DNA of 15,377 nt from Halieaceae bacterium. Its GTDB lineage: Bacteria; Pseudomonadota; Gammaproteobacteria; Pseudomonadales; Halieaceae. The stretch covers positions 1-15,377 of the forward strand of contig JABIZW010000240.1 of NCBI GenBank assembly GCA_018666295.1, written 5' to 3'. Of the stretch, positions 1 to 6,111 are shown one piece after another. Position numbers and translations under genes: made by a program. Numbering within the stretch: the stretch's first letter is position 1; each line of letters begins with the position of its first letter. A model generated the notes under the pieces. It ran no database searches and had not been told where the DNA came from. It worked only from the letters and a program-made list of their open reading frames with translations.

Positions 1-35
1 CAAGATAGCGTGTCTACCAATTCCACCACTCCCGC
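1..35 (-). tRNA. tRNA-Leu, 5' half, probably anticodon GAG; cut by the window edge
   Basis: Read on the minus strand from 35, the sequence opens GCGGGAGTGGTGGAATTGG and continues through TAGACACGC. This is the acceptor arm, D-arm and start of the anticodon arm of a bacterial class II tRNA-Leu. The anticodon stem strand CTATC and loop TTG follow, so the last visible base should be G34. Among leucine anticodons only GAG starts with G, so tRNA-Leu(GAG) is inferred. The gene lies 11 nt after the secG stop, the same arrangement as secG-leuU in E. coli, so it is probably co-transcribed with secG and processed. The variable arm, T-arm and 3' end lie outside the window. Confidence 0.9.
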
Positions 36-46
36 AATTTTTTGAT

Positions 47-415
47 TCAGTCGATCGGAAGATCGCTAAAATCGGAACTATCAATTGGCTCATCCGCGAG
101 GGGTAGATCACCCGCAGGAGCCAAGGGTTGAGCTTCAACTGCACCCAAAGGCACTTCGAACCCTAAATCGTCTGTGTCCGCAAATTGTTGGTCCGCGATC
201 ATCGCAAGACCAAAGCTCGTCGCAAAAAACAGCGCAGAGAGCCACCCCGTCGCCGATGTCAAAACGTTACCACCGCCCGATGAGCCAAATACCGTTTGTG
301 ACGAGCCACCGCCAAACGATGCGCCCATGTCGGCGCCCTTGCCGCGCTGCAGCAATATGAGGCCAATAATCGCAAGCGCCACCAGAAGGTGAACAACTAA
401 AATGACTTGATTCAC
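47..415 (-). CDS. secG: Preprotein translocase subunit SecG
   Basis: SecG is the small auxiliary subunit of the SecYEG inner-membrane channel and stimulates SecA-driven export. The 122-residue product has two hydrophobic segments (about 3-22 and 55-75). They flank the conserved loop containing QRGKGADMGASFGGG (about 23-37) and FGSSGGGN, the family signature. E. coli SecG has 110 residues. The extra length here is an acidic, proline-rich C-terminal tail (about 80-122), a region that is variable in the family. The start is GTG at 415. A GGAGA Shine-Dalgarno sits at 425-421 with 5 nt of spacing, which supports it. The gene lies 95 bp downstream of glmM and 11 bp upstream of tRNA-Leu. Pseudomonas has tpiA between glmM and secG, but here, as in E. 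coli, it is absent. Confidence 0.95.
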   Translation of the reverse strand: MNQVILVVHLLVALAIIGLILLQRGKGADMGASFGGGSSQTVFGSSGGGNVLTSATGWLSALFFATSFGLAMIADQQFADTDDLGFEVPLGAVEAQPLAPAGDLPLADEPIDSSDFSDLPID

Positions 416-473
416 TTATTTCTCCGAAACAGGCGTTAACGACCGACGAAAACACCAATACCAAGGGGGCGCG

Positions 474-502
474 AGTCTACCCAAGTGCCACCGACAGGGC
501 AA
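474..502 (-). promoter_or_regulatory. Weak candidate sigma-70 promoter for secG
   Basis: In the 95-bp glmM-secG gap, minus strand, TTGCCC (502-497) and TAGACT (479-474) are separated by exactly 17 bp. Each hexamer matches 4 of 6 consensus bases. Transcription would start near 467, giving a leader of about 50 nt. The score is modest and such matches arise by chance, so read-through from glmM is equally possible. Confidence 0.3.
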
Positions 503-510
503 GACTCTTG

Positions 511-1851
511 TTAAGCCGCCTGCTTAATTGCATCCGCCACTTCGTGTGCAAGACGATCGATCTCAACACTCTCATCACCCTCAACCATAACGCGAATTAC
601 AGGCTCAGTTCCTGATGCCCGCAAGAGCAGTCGACCGCGCCCTTCAAGCGCCGCCTCAACTCGATCGCAGGCGTTTTTAATCGAGGAATGCGCGGCCATA
701 TTAAAGTCTTTACCAATGCGCACATTGACTAACACTTGTGGCAGTGGCGTGAAACCGGAGGCAAGATCGGCGATCGACCGACCCGAGGCCATGACGGCAG
801 CAAGAACTTGCAGTGCAGCAATGACGCCATCACCCGTGGTACTGACCTCGCCGCAAATAATATGGCCCGAAGATTCACCACCCAAGCTCCACCCTTCGGC
901 GTTCATGAGCTCTTTGACATAGCGATCCCCGACTTTCGCCCTCGCCAAGCGCAGTCCACCCGCTTCCAGGGCTAATTCCAAACCCATGTTAGTCATTAAC
1001 GTACCCACGACCCCGGCATCCGAGTCACCGTTCGCTACTCGATGCATGGCGAGGATGTACAGCACGTCATCACCGGTGAGCAACTCTCCTTGTGCGTTGA
1101 CCATTTGCAGTCGGTCACCGTCACCGTCAAACGCGATACCTAGGTCCGCGCCTTCAGCGACAACACGGGCCTGAAGCGCTTCGGGTTCAGTAGAGCCCAC
1201 ACCATCGTTAATGTTGTACCCGTCTGGCGTCGCGCCAATAACAACAATCTCGGCACCCAACTCATCAAATACAGCGGGTGCGACGTGATAGGTCGCACCA
1301 TGGGCGCAATCAATCACAAGCTTCAATCCCTTCAGACTCAAAGACTCTGGGAACGTCGCTTTACAGTATTCAATATATCGACCGGCAGCGTCGACAATAC
1401 GACTGGCTTTGCCCAGCTGTTCAGAGTCTACAGTCGCCATGGGGCTGTCTATCATGGCCTCAATTTGCAGCTCGAGGTCATCCGACAACTTACTGCCTTT
1501 ATCGTTGAAAAACTTGATGCCATTATCAAAATAAGGGTTATGCGACGCGCTGATCACAATTCCAGCTTCCGCTTTTTGAGTTCGCGTCAATAAGGCGATT
1601 CCCGGTGTTGGTAGTGGGCCCAGTAACTTCACGTTGGCACCTGCAGCCACGAGACCTGCCTGTAAGGCAGACTCGAGCATATAGCCTGAAACCCGCGTGT
1701 CTTTGCCGATCACAACCGTCGGCTTCGATCCGTCGCTACCGGCAAATACCTTCCCAGTCGCCCAACCCAACTTCAACATAAAGTCGGGCGTTACCGGCGA
1801 GTCACCCACGCGCCCCCGAATACCGTCAGTACCAAAATATTTCCGTGTCAC
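511..1851 (-). CDS. glmM: Phosphoglucosamine mutase GlmM
   Basis: GlmM converts glucosamine-6-phosphate to glucosamine-1-phosphate in the cytoplasm, supplying UDP-GlcNAc for peptidoglycan and lipopolysaccharide. Numbering from GTG at 1851 gives 446 residues (E. coli 445). The N-terminus RKYFGTDGIRGRVG matches the family. The phosphoserine loop ISASHNP carries the catalytic Ser at about 103 (E. coli Ser102). The Mg-binding DGDGDR is at 242-247, the sugar-binding GGESSGH at 324-330, and the phosphate-binding RASGTEP at 411-417. An in-frame ATG at 1875 would add eight unconserved residues inside folP. I prefer GTG at 1851 because it fits the family N-terminus and overlaps the folP stop as GTGA. 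A purine-rich AAGGGGGAG lies just upstream, although the spacing to its GGAG core is short (2 nt). Translational coupling to folP is likely. Confidence 0.95.
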   Translation of the reverse strand: MTRKYFGTDGIRGRVGDSPVTPDFMLKLGWATGKVFAGSDGSKPTVVIGKDTRVSGYMLESALQAGLVAAGANVKLLGPLPTPGIALLTRTQKAEAGIVISASHNPYFDNGIKFFNDKGSKLSDDLELQIEAMIDSPMATVDSEQLGKASRIVDAAGRYIEYCKATFPESLSLKGLKLVIDCAHGATYHVAPAVFDELGAEIVVIGATPDGYNINDGVGSTEPEALQARVVAEGADLGIAFDGDGDRLQMVNAQGELLTGDDVLYILAMHRVANGDSDAGVVGTLMTNMGLELALEAGGLRLARAKVGDRYVKELMNAEGWSLGGESSGHIICGEVSTTGDGVIAALQVLAAVMASGRSIADLASGFTPLPQVLVNVRIGKDFNMAAHSSIKNACDRVEAALEGRGRLLLRASGTEPVIRVMVEGDESVEIDRLAHEVADAIKQAA

Positions 1852-2699
1852 AACTCCCCCTTTGTTGCACGCCACACAGCCAGTGCATCGGCCGTTTCTG
1901 CAACATCATGAACTCGAATAATCGTCGCTCCGCTCTGTGCCGCGAGTACCGCTAAAACCGCACTGGGTACAACCCGATTAGCTGCAGGTCGGCGGGTAAT
2001 GGCGCCAATCATAGACTTTCGAGAGAGTCCGACCAAGAGTGGTAGTTCAAATGAGGCAAACTCACGCAGCCGGCGTAACATTTCGTAGTTTTGCGACACC
2101 GTCTTACCAAAGCCGAAACCCGGATCAATAATAATCTGGCTTCGCGCCATCCCGGCAGCGAGGCACTGCTCAACACGCCCTTTGAGAAATAGCATCACCT
2201 CGCTGACCACGTCTTGATAGTCGGTGTGCGTCTGCATTCGCTCCGGCTCTGCTGACATGTGCATTAGTGAAACCGGCAAGTCCGCCTGTACTGCAATCTC
2301 GAGCGCACCAGTGCGTGTGAGCGCACGCACATCATTCAGCATCCCAACGCCCGCTGTTGCGGCTTCTCGCATAACGATGGGGTTGCTGGTATCGACCGAC
2401 AAAATAACATCCACACGCGAGGACAGTAGTGCTATCGCACCTATCACGCGGTCAAGCTCCTCTTGCGTGGAGACGGCTTCAGCCCCGGGTCGAGTGGACT
2501 CGCCACCAATATCAAGGATCACCGCACCATCGGCGACCATCTGGGAAGCGCGCGCTAAAAGGCGATCTTCGAGGAGACCGCTGCGAGAGAGGAGCGCACC
2601 ACCGTCGGAAAAAGAATCGGGCGTCACGTTGAGAACACCCATGATCTGGGGGGTATCCAGCGAAAGGTGACGTCCGCCGCAGTTCAGGCTAAATACCAC
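1848..2699 (-). CDS. folP: Dihydropteroate synthase FolP
   Basis: FolP condenses p-aminobenzoate with 6-hydroxymethyl-7,8-dihydropterin pyrophosphate to give dihydropteroate. It is the sulfonamide target of the folate pathway and is cytoplasmic. The 283-residue TIM-barrel protein (E. coli 282) carries the expected signatures in order: MGVLNVTPDSFSDGG (20-34), GGESTRPG (65-72), SVDTSNP (101-107), NDVRAL (122-127), DPGFGFGK (192-199), GLSRKSMIG (224-232) and IRVHDV (261-266). No resistance-type insertion is evident near the pABA loops. The start is GTG at 2699, six bases after the ftsH stop, without a strong Shine-Dalgarno. The next ATG (2642) falls inside the first conserved strand, so GTG is preferred. 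The gene overlaps glmM by 4 nt and probably belongs to one ftsH-folP-glmM operon. Confidence 0.95.
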   Translation of the reverse strand: MVFSLNCGGRHLSLDTPQIMGVLNVTPDSFSDGGALLSRSGLLEDRLLARASQMVADGAVILDIGGESTRPGAEAVSTQEELDRVIGAIALLSSRVDVILSVDTSNPIVMREAATAGVGMLNDVRALTRTGALEIAVQADLPVSLMHMSAEPERMQTHTDYQDVVSEVMLFLKGRVEQCLAAGMARSQIIIDPGFGFGKTVSQNYEMLRRLREFASFELPLLVGLSRKSMIGAITRRPAANRVVPSAVLAVLAAQSGATIIRVHDVAETADALAVWRATKGEL

Positions 2700-2705
2700 G
2701 AATAT

Positions 2706-4619
2706 TTAGTGCGTGATCGGATCGCCCACACTCTCGTCACCGGGCGAAGACGCTTCTGGATCCGAAGGCGAATCTGAAGGGCCGTCAGTCCAATCCGCCG
2801 GCGGACTGGGCTTGCGACCTTCCATAATTTCATCAATTTGCCCAGCATCAATCGTTTCGAACTGCATCAACGCTTCAGCCATCATGTCCATCTTGCTCCG
2901 ATTCTCTTCGAGCAAACCTCGTGCCTTCTCATAGCACTCGTCGATGATCGATCGGACCTCTTTGTCGATGGCCCGGGCTGTCTCATCTGACATCGCCTTT
3001 GACGGCTGACCCGCAGAGCGCCCCAAGAACACCTCTTCGCCGCCTTCGTCATACAAAAGCGGACCCATGGTGTCTGATAGCCCCCACTTGGTCACCATAT
3101 TGCGTGCAATTTCCGTCGCACGCTGTATATCGTTGGACGCACCGGTGGTAATGCCCTCTTTACCCAGCGTCATCTCTTCCGCGACACGTCCACCAAATAA
3201 ACTAGTGACCTGACTGATAATGTGACGTCGTGTGTGACTGTAGCGGTCTTCCTCGGGCAAAAACATGGTCACGCCCAGTGCGCGGCCACGCGGAATAATT
3301 GATACCTTATAGACCGGATCATGCTCTGGCATGAGTCGACCCACGATGGCGTGCCCTGCCTCATGATACGCGGTGTTTAGTTTCTCTTTTTCGGACATCA
3401 CCATTGAACGCCGCTCAGCGCCCATCATGATTTTGTCTTTCGCAAGCTCAAAGTGCTGCATACCGACCGAACGTACGCCCGCGCGTGCGGCAAAAAGCGC
3501 TGCCTCGTTCACCAAGTTGGCAAGATCTGCACCCGAAAACCCAGGCGTTCCTCGCGCAATTTTTGAGGCTTCCACATTTTCAGCAAGTGGCACTTTGCGC
3601 ATGTGCACTTTCAAGATTTGTTCACGGCCGCGAATATCAGGCAGACCCACCGTCACTTGCCGGTCAAAACGACCTGGACGTAACAAAGCGGGATCAAGCA
3701 CGTCAGGGCGGTTAGTCGCAGCAATAACGATAACACCATCATTCCCACCAAAACCGTCCATCTCGACCAGCAACTGGTTCAGCGTCTGTTCACGTTCATC
3801 GTGTCCACCACCCAGGCCGGCACCTCGATGTCGTCCAACCGCATCGATCTCGTCGATAAAAATAATACAGGGCGACTGTTTCTTTGCCTGATCGAACATA
3901 TCGCGGACTCGCGAGGCGCCCACACCAACAAACATCTCTACAAAGTCAGAACCAGAAATTGAGAAAAATGGCACTTTGGCCTCGCCCGCAATCGCTTTAG
4001 CGAGAAGCGTTTTTCCCGTTCCGGGTTGACCCACCATCAATACACCGCGCGGAATCCGACCACCCAACTTTTGGAATCGGCTTGGATCGCGCAGAAACTC
4101 GACTAACTCCTGAACGTCTTCCTTAGCCTCATCAACGCCTGCAACATCCGCAAAGGTGGTAGTAATTTGATCCTCGCCCATCAACTTTGCCTTGCTTTTG
4201 CCAAAGCTCATTGGACCACCACGACCACCGCCGCCGCCTTGCATCTGCCGCATGAAAAACATGAACACAGCCAAGATGATTAAAATCGGGAAGCTCGCCA
4301 CGAGCAACTGAGTCCAAACAGACTGTTGCTCCGGCTGCTTACCTTCGACAACCACATTGTGGGTGAGAAGGTCATCCATCAGCTTTGGATCTTCCACCAT
4401 CGGTCGAATCGTCTCAAAACTTGACCCATCCTTCCGTTCGGCACTAATGGACAGGCCGTCAACGACCACCTTCGACAGGCGATCATTCTGCACCTCTTGA
4501 ATAAACGCAGAGTACCCGACTTGCTCGTTTTGACCCTGTGTATTGAAGTTGTTGAACACCGACAACAGCACTGCTGCTATCGCGAGCCACAACAACATAT
4601 TCTTCGCCATATTATTCAA
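2706..4619 (-). CDS. ftsH: ATP-dependent zinc metalloprotease FtsH
   Basis: FtsH is a hexameric inner-membrane AAA+ protease that degrades misassembled membrane proteins and short-lived regulators (in E. coli, sigma-32 and LpxC). The 637-residue product (E. coli 644) has transmembrane segments at about 6-23 and 104-123, around a periplasmic domain. The ATPase carries Walker A GQPGTGKT (197-204), Walker B FIDEID (254-259) and the second region of homology (about 301-320). The protease has HEAGH (419-423) with a probable third zinc ligand, Asp497. Walker A has Gln where the family usually has Pro (GPPGTGKT). The C-terminal tail after about 600 is acidic and Ser/Pro-rich. Start choice is open. 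TTG at 4619 lies 8 nt from GGAGG, whereas ATG at 4610 gives the family-like N-terminus MAKN but lies 17 nt away. A heat-shock type promoter candidate lies upstream. Confidence 0.97.
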   Translation of the reverse strand: MNNMAKNMLLWLAIAAVLLSVFNNFNTQGQNEQVGYSAFIQEVQNDRLSKVVVDGLSISAERKDGSSFETIRPMVEDPKLMDDLLTHNVVVEGKQPEQQSVWTQLLVASFPILIILAVFMFFMRQMQGGGGGRGGPMSFGKSKAKLMGEDQITTTFADVAGVDEAKEDVQELVEFLRDPSRFQKLGGRIPRGVLMVGQPGTGKTLLAKAIAGEAKVPFFSISGSDFVEMFVGVGASRVRDMFDQAKKQSPCIIFIDEIDAVGRHRGAGLGGGHDEREQTLNQLLVEMDGFGGNDGVIVIAATNRPDVLDPALLRPGRFDRQVTVGLPDIRGREQILKVHMRKVPLAENVEASKIARGTPGFSGADLANLVNEAALFAARAGVRSVGMQHFELAKDKIMMGAERRSMVMSEKEKLNTAYHEAGHAIVGRLMPEHDPVYKVSIIPRGRALGVTMFLPEEDRYSHTRRHIISQVTSLFGGRVAEEMTLGKEGITTGASNDIQRATEIARNMVTKWGLSDTMGPLLYDEGGEEVFLGRSAGQPSKAMSDETARAIDKEVRSIIDECYEKARGLLEENRSKMDMMAEALMQFETIDAGQIDEIMEGRKPSPPADWTDGPSDSPSDPEASSPGDESVGDPITH

Positions 4620-4627
4620 ATCACCAT

Positions 4628-4632
4628 CCTCC
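4628..4632 (-). promoter_or_regulatory. Strong Shine-Dalgarno for ftsH (start-deciding)
   Basis: GGAGG on the minus strand is 8 nt from TTG at 4619 but 17 nt from the family-like ATG at 4610. Spacing therefore favours TTG, which adds the residues MNN before MAKN. An out-of-frame ATG (4627) directly abuts the Shine-Dalgarno and opens a three-codon frame ending in TGA at 4618-4616, overlapping the TTG. With no spacing, it is unlikely to be translated efficiently. Confidence 0.6.
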
Positions 4633-4661
4633 GACCTAACGTTGGCGCTTAACGGATCACC

Positions 4662-4667
4662 ATTATA
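4662..4667 (-). promoter_or_regulatory. Perfect TATAAT -10 box upstream of ftsH
   Basis: The minus strand reads TATAAT at 4667-4662 in the 138-bp rlmE-ftsH gap, which would start transcription near 4655, about 36 nt before ftsH. No recognisable -35 hexamer lies 15-19 bp upstream (the sequence there is GC-rich), and no TG extends the -10. It would therefore need an activator or be weak. It may act as the housekeeping start next to the heat-shock type candidate further upstream. Confidence 0.4.
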
Positions 4668-4700
4668 GCGGGCTATTCACAAAACCGCGCACTTTCAGAG

Positions 4701-4729
4701 ACATGGAGACGGTTACACCCTATTTCAAG
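4701..4729 (-). promoter_or_regulatory. Candidate sigma-32 (RpoH) heat-shock promoter for ftsH
   Basis: The minus strand reads CTTGAAA (4729-4723), then 14 nt, then CTCCATGT (4708-4701). The classical RpoH consensus is CTTGAAA and CCCCATnT with a similar spacer. The -35 is perfect and the -10 differs at one specified base. Transcription would begin near 4694, about 75 nt before ftsH. In E. coli ftsH is a heat-shock gene, with control upstream of rlmE. Here the element lies between rlmE and ftsH, so it would induce ftsH (and folP-glmM by read-through) without rlmE. The match is seen in the sequence; its function is inferred. Confidence 0.55.
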
Positions 4730-4757
4730 GATTTACGCGAATTTCTTGGAATTGGCT

Positions 4758-5381
4758 CTAACCGCGAAAACCTTTGGCCACTACATAGACTTCTTTAGAC
4801 CGCGGTCGAGACGCAGCAGGCTTTCGACTGTGGACCGTCAAAAAACGTTCGCGCACAGATTTGAGCCACTCATCAAAACCTTCTCCGTGAAATACTTTGG
4901 CCACAAAAACGCCGCCCTCGGGGAGAATCTGCACTGCAAGATCGAGTGCCAGCTCGACTAAATACATCGCCTTGGGCTGATCCACACTGACGATGCCGCT
5001 CATATTAGGCGCCATATCTGAGAGTACAGCAGACGGAACGCTCTCCCCAATGACCTGCTGAATTTGGTCAAACACAGACTGCTCGGTAAAATCGCCTTCA
5101 ATGAAATCAACGCCCGCCAACGCGTCCATTGGAAGAATATCGCTAGCCACCACTCGGCCTTTATGCCCCACAAGATTTGCGGCGACTTGGGACCAGCCTC
5201 CCGGTGCACTGCCCAGATCAACCACTGTCATTCCCGGCCGTATAAACCGATCTTTGTCATTGAGCTCGAGAAGCTTATAGCAGGCCCTCGATCGGTAGCC
5301 CTCGGCTTGCGCGCGCTGGACATAAACGTCGTCGCGATGTTCTTTGAGCCATGCCTTACTCGAACTACGCTTCTTTGCCAT
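4758..5381 (-). CDS. rlmE: 23S rRNA 2'-O-methyltransferase RlmE (RrmJ/FtsJ)
   Basis: RlmE methylates the 2'-OH of U2552 (E. coli numbering) in the A-loop of 23S rRNA, using S-adenosylmethionine, during late 50S assembly. From ATG at 5381 the protein has 207 residues (E. coli 209). It has a Rossmann-type SAM site, VVDLGSAPGGWSQ (53-65). The catalytic tetrad Lys36, Asp122, Lys162, Glu197 matches E. coli Lys38, Asp124, Lys164, Glu199 with a constant offset of two. An in-frame upstream ATG at 5432 would add 17 hydrophobic residues foreign to the family. The AGGAG at 5395-5391, 9 nt before 5381, decides for the shorter form. The gene is divergent from yhbY and lies upstream of ftsH, as in E. coli and Pseudomonas. 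Confidence 0.95.
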   Translation of the reverse strand: MAKKRSSSKAWLKEHRDDVYVQRAQAEGYRSRACYKLLELNDKDRFIRPGMTVVDLGSAPGGWSQVAANLVGHKGRVVASDILPMDALAGVDFIEGDFTEQSVFDQIQQVIGESVPSAVLSDMAPNMSGIVSVDQPKAMYLVELALDLAVQILPEGGVFVAKVFHGEGFDEWLKSVRERFLTVHSRKPAASRPRSKEVYVVAKGFRG

Positions 5382-5390
5382 TTTGAGGGA

Positions 5391-5395
5391 CTCCT
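5391..5395 (-). promoter_or_regulatory. Shine-Dalgarno that fixes the rlmE start
   Basis: AGGAG on the minus strand precedes ATG at 5381 by 9 nt. This supports the 207-residue RlmE starting MAKKRSSSK over a 224-residue frame opening at 5432. Confidence 0.75.
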
Positions 5396-5458
5396 GAACC
5401 AATGACCGGTAGAATACCAGCTCATACACCATTCAACTCACCGCCTGAGAGTCACAAC

Positions 5459-5761
5459 GTGGAAAACCGATTACTGAAACAATATCGCGCCATTGCGCAC
5501 AAACTTCATCCCATTGTAACTGTGGGCGGCCAAGGCTTAACCGAAGGCATTCAGGTTGAACTCGATCGTGCATTGACGGATCACGAACTCGTTAAAATTA
5601 GGGTCAACGTGGGAGATCGAGAAGCTCGCGACACTATTATAAAAAGCCTCACAGAAACGAGCGCTGCCGAACTCGTCCAAAAAATAGGTCACACCGCGAC
5701 ACTGCTGCGGCATTCGCCGAGTGCCGACCCACGGAAGTCAAACCTCCAACGCCCTCTTTAA
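5459..5761 (+). CDS. yhbY: CRS1-YhbY domain ribosome-associated RNA-binding protein YhbY
   Basis: YhbY is a small IF3-C-like RNA-binding protein associated with pre-50S ribosomal particles. The frame from GTG at 5459 gives 100 residues (E. coli YhbY 97). It has the family features: a basic helix AIAHKLHPIV, then GGQGLTEG with the GLT signature loop, HELVKIRV, and a C-terminal IGHTATLLRHS strand. An ATG at 5402 would add 19 residues (MTGRIPAHTPFN and on) that do not resemble the family and would leave only 20 bp between the yhbY and rlmE start codons. That ATG does have a GAGGGA 11 nt upstream, whereas the GTG has only a weak GAGAG, so the start is uncertain. The gene is divergent from rlmE, and its TAA overlaps the next ATG as TAATG. 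Confidence 0.85.
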   Translation: MENRLLKQYRAIAHKLHPIVTVGGQGLTEGIQVELDRALTDHELVKIRVNVGDREARDTIIKSLTETSAAELVQKIGHTATLLRHSPSADPRKSNLQRPL

Positions 5762-6111
5762 TGTCTAACATCCTCGAATTTCCGAGTCGCGAGAAGCAAG
5801 CCTATGCGTTTTTAACCGAAAACCTCGCCGCCCTTCTCAAAGACAAAGGCGCCGACGAGACGTTGATCGCTCATGCCACAGCCTTACTCCTCAAAGTCTA
5901 TGGAGAAGCACAGAACACCAATGATTTTTCGTTCTCAGTGGACCTACCTGATGGCCTTACGCCTGCGCAAATTGCACAGCTGCAACAGCAAATAGAAGCG
6001 GGAGCAGACGCACAAAGGAAGCATCACCATTCGTTGATGATTCGAATGGCAGCACAATTACTCCTCACAGAACTCAAACTGTTCCAGCATGCACGCGAGG
6101 AGCCTCGCTAA
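5761..6111 (+). CDS. Uncharacterised 116-residue protein downstream of yhbY
   Basis: I do not recognise this protein. Its ATG shares a base with the yhbY stop (TAATG), so translation is probably coupled, and no separate Shine-Dalgarno is evident. It has no signal peptide or membrane segment. It looks helical: an N-terminal ILEFPSREKQ, a charged helix about 13-50, a short possible strand (FSFSVDLPDG, about 56-65), a Gln-rich helix after LTPAQIAQL (about 66-85), and a C-terminal helix rich in Leu and His (about 88-110). The coding probability rests on the overlap with yhbY, the sensible composition and the exact fill up to feoB. Pseudomonas has a small hypothetical gene at a similar spot between greA and yhbY, but I cannot establish homology. 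Its TAA overlaps the feoB stop tail to tail (CTAA, 6108-6111), leaving no room for an intergenic terminator. Confidence 0.75.
   Translation: MSNILEFPSREKQAYAFLTENLAALLKDKGADETLIAHATALLLKVYGEAQNTNDFSFSVDLPDGLTPAQIAQLQQQIEAGADAQRKHHHSLMIRMAAQLLLTELKLFQHAREEPR

Noticed and set aside
52..65. Inverted repeat CGATC-GGAA-GATCG at the end of secG
   Set aside because: The perfect 5-bp stem could stabilise or guide processing before the tRNA, but it lies in coding sequence, lacks a T-tract on the minus strand, and is too short to call.
500..510. Palindrome CAAGACTCTTG directly after the glmM stop
   Set aside because: With only one central base it cannot fold as a hairpin, and no T-tract follows. An 11-bp palindrome may be chance.
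1852..1875. glmM start at ATG 1875
   Set aside because: It adds eight residues absent from GlmM proteins and lengthens the overlap with folP. GTG at 1851 gives the family N-terminus and a GTGA overlap.
2224..2670. Plus-strand open frame (148 codons) opposite folP
   Set aside because: It is antisense to dihydropteroate synthase motifs, with the Ser/Arg-rich composition of a mirror frame.
3373..3891. Long plus-strand open frame (172 codons) opposite ftsH
   Set aside because: It lies wholly antisense to the conserved AAA+ core of FtsH. Its composition (many Ser, Arg, Pro, Ile) is what the complement of a coding strand gives, and no family is recognisable.
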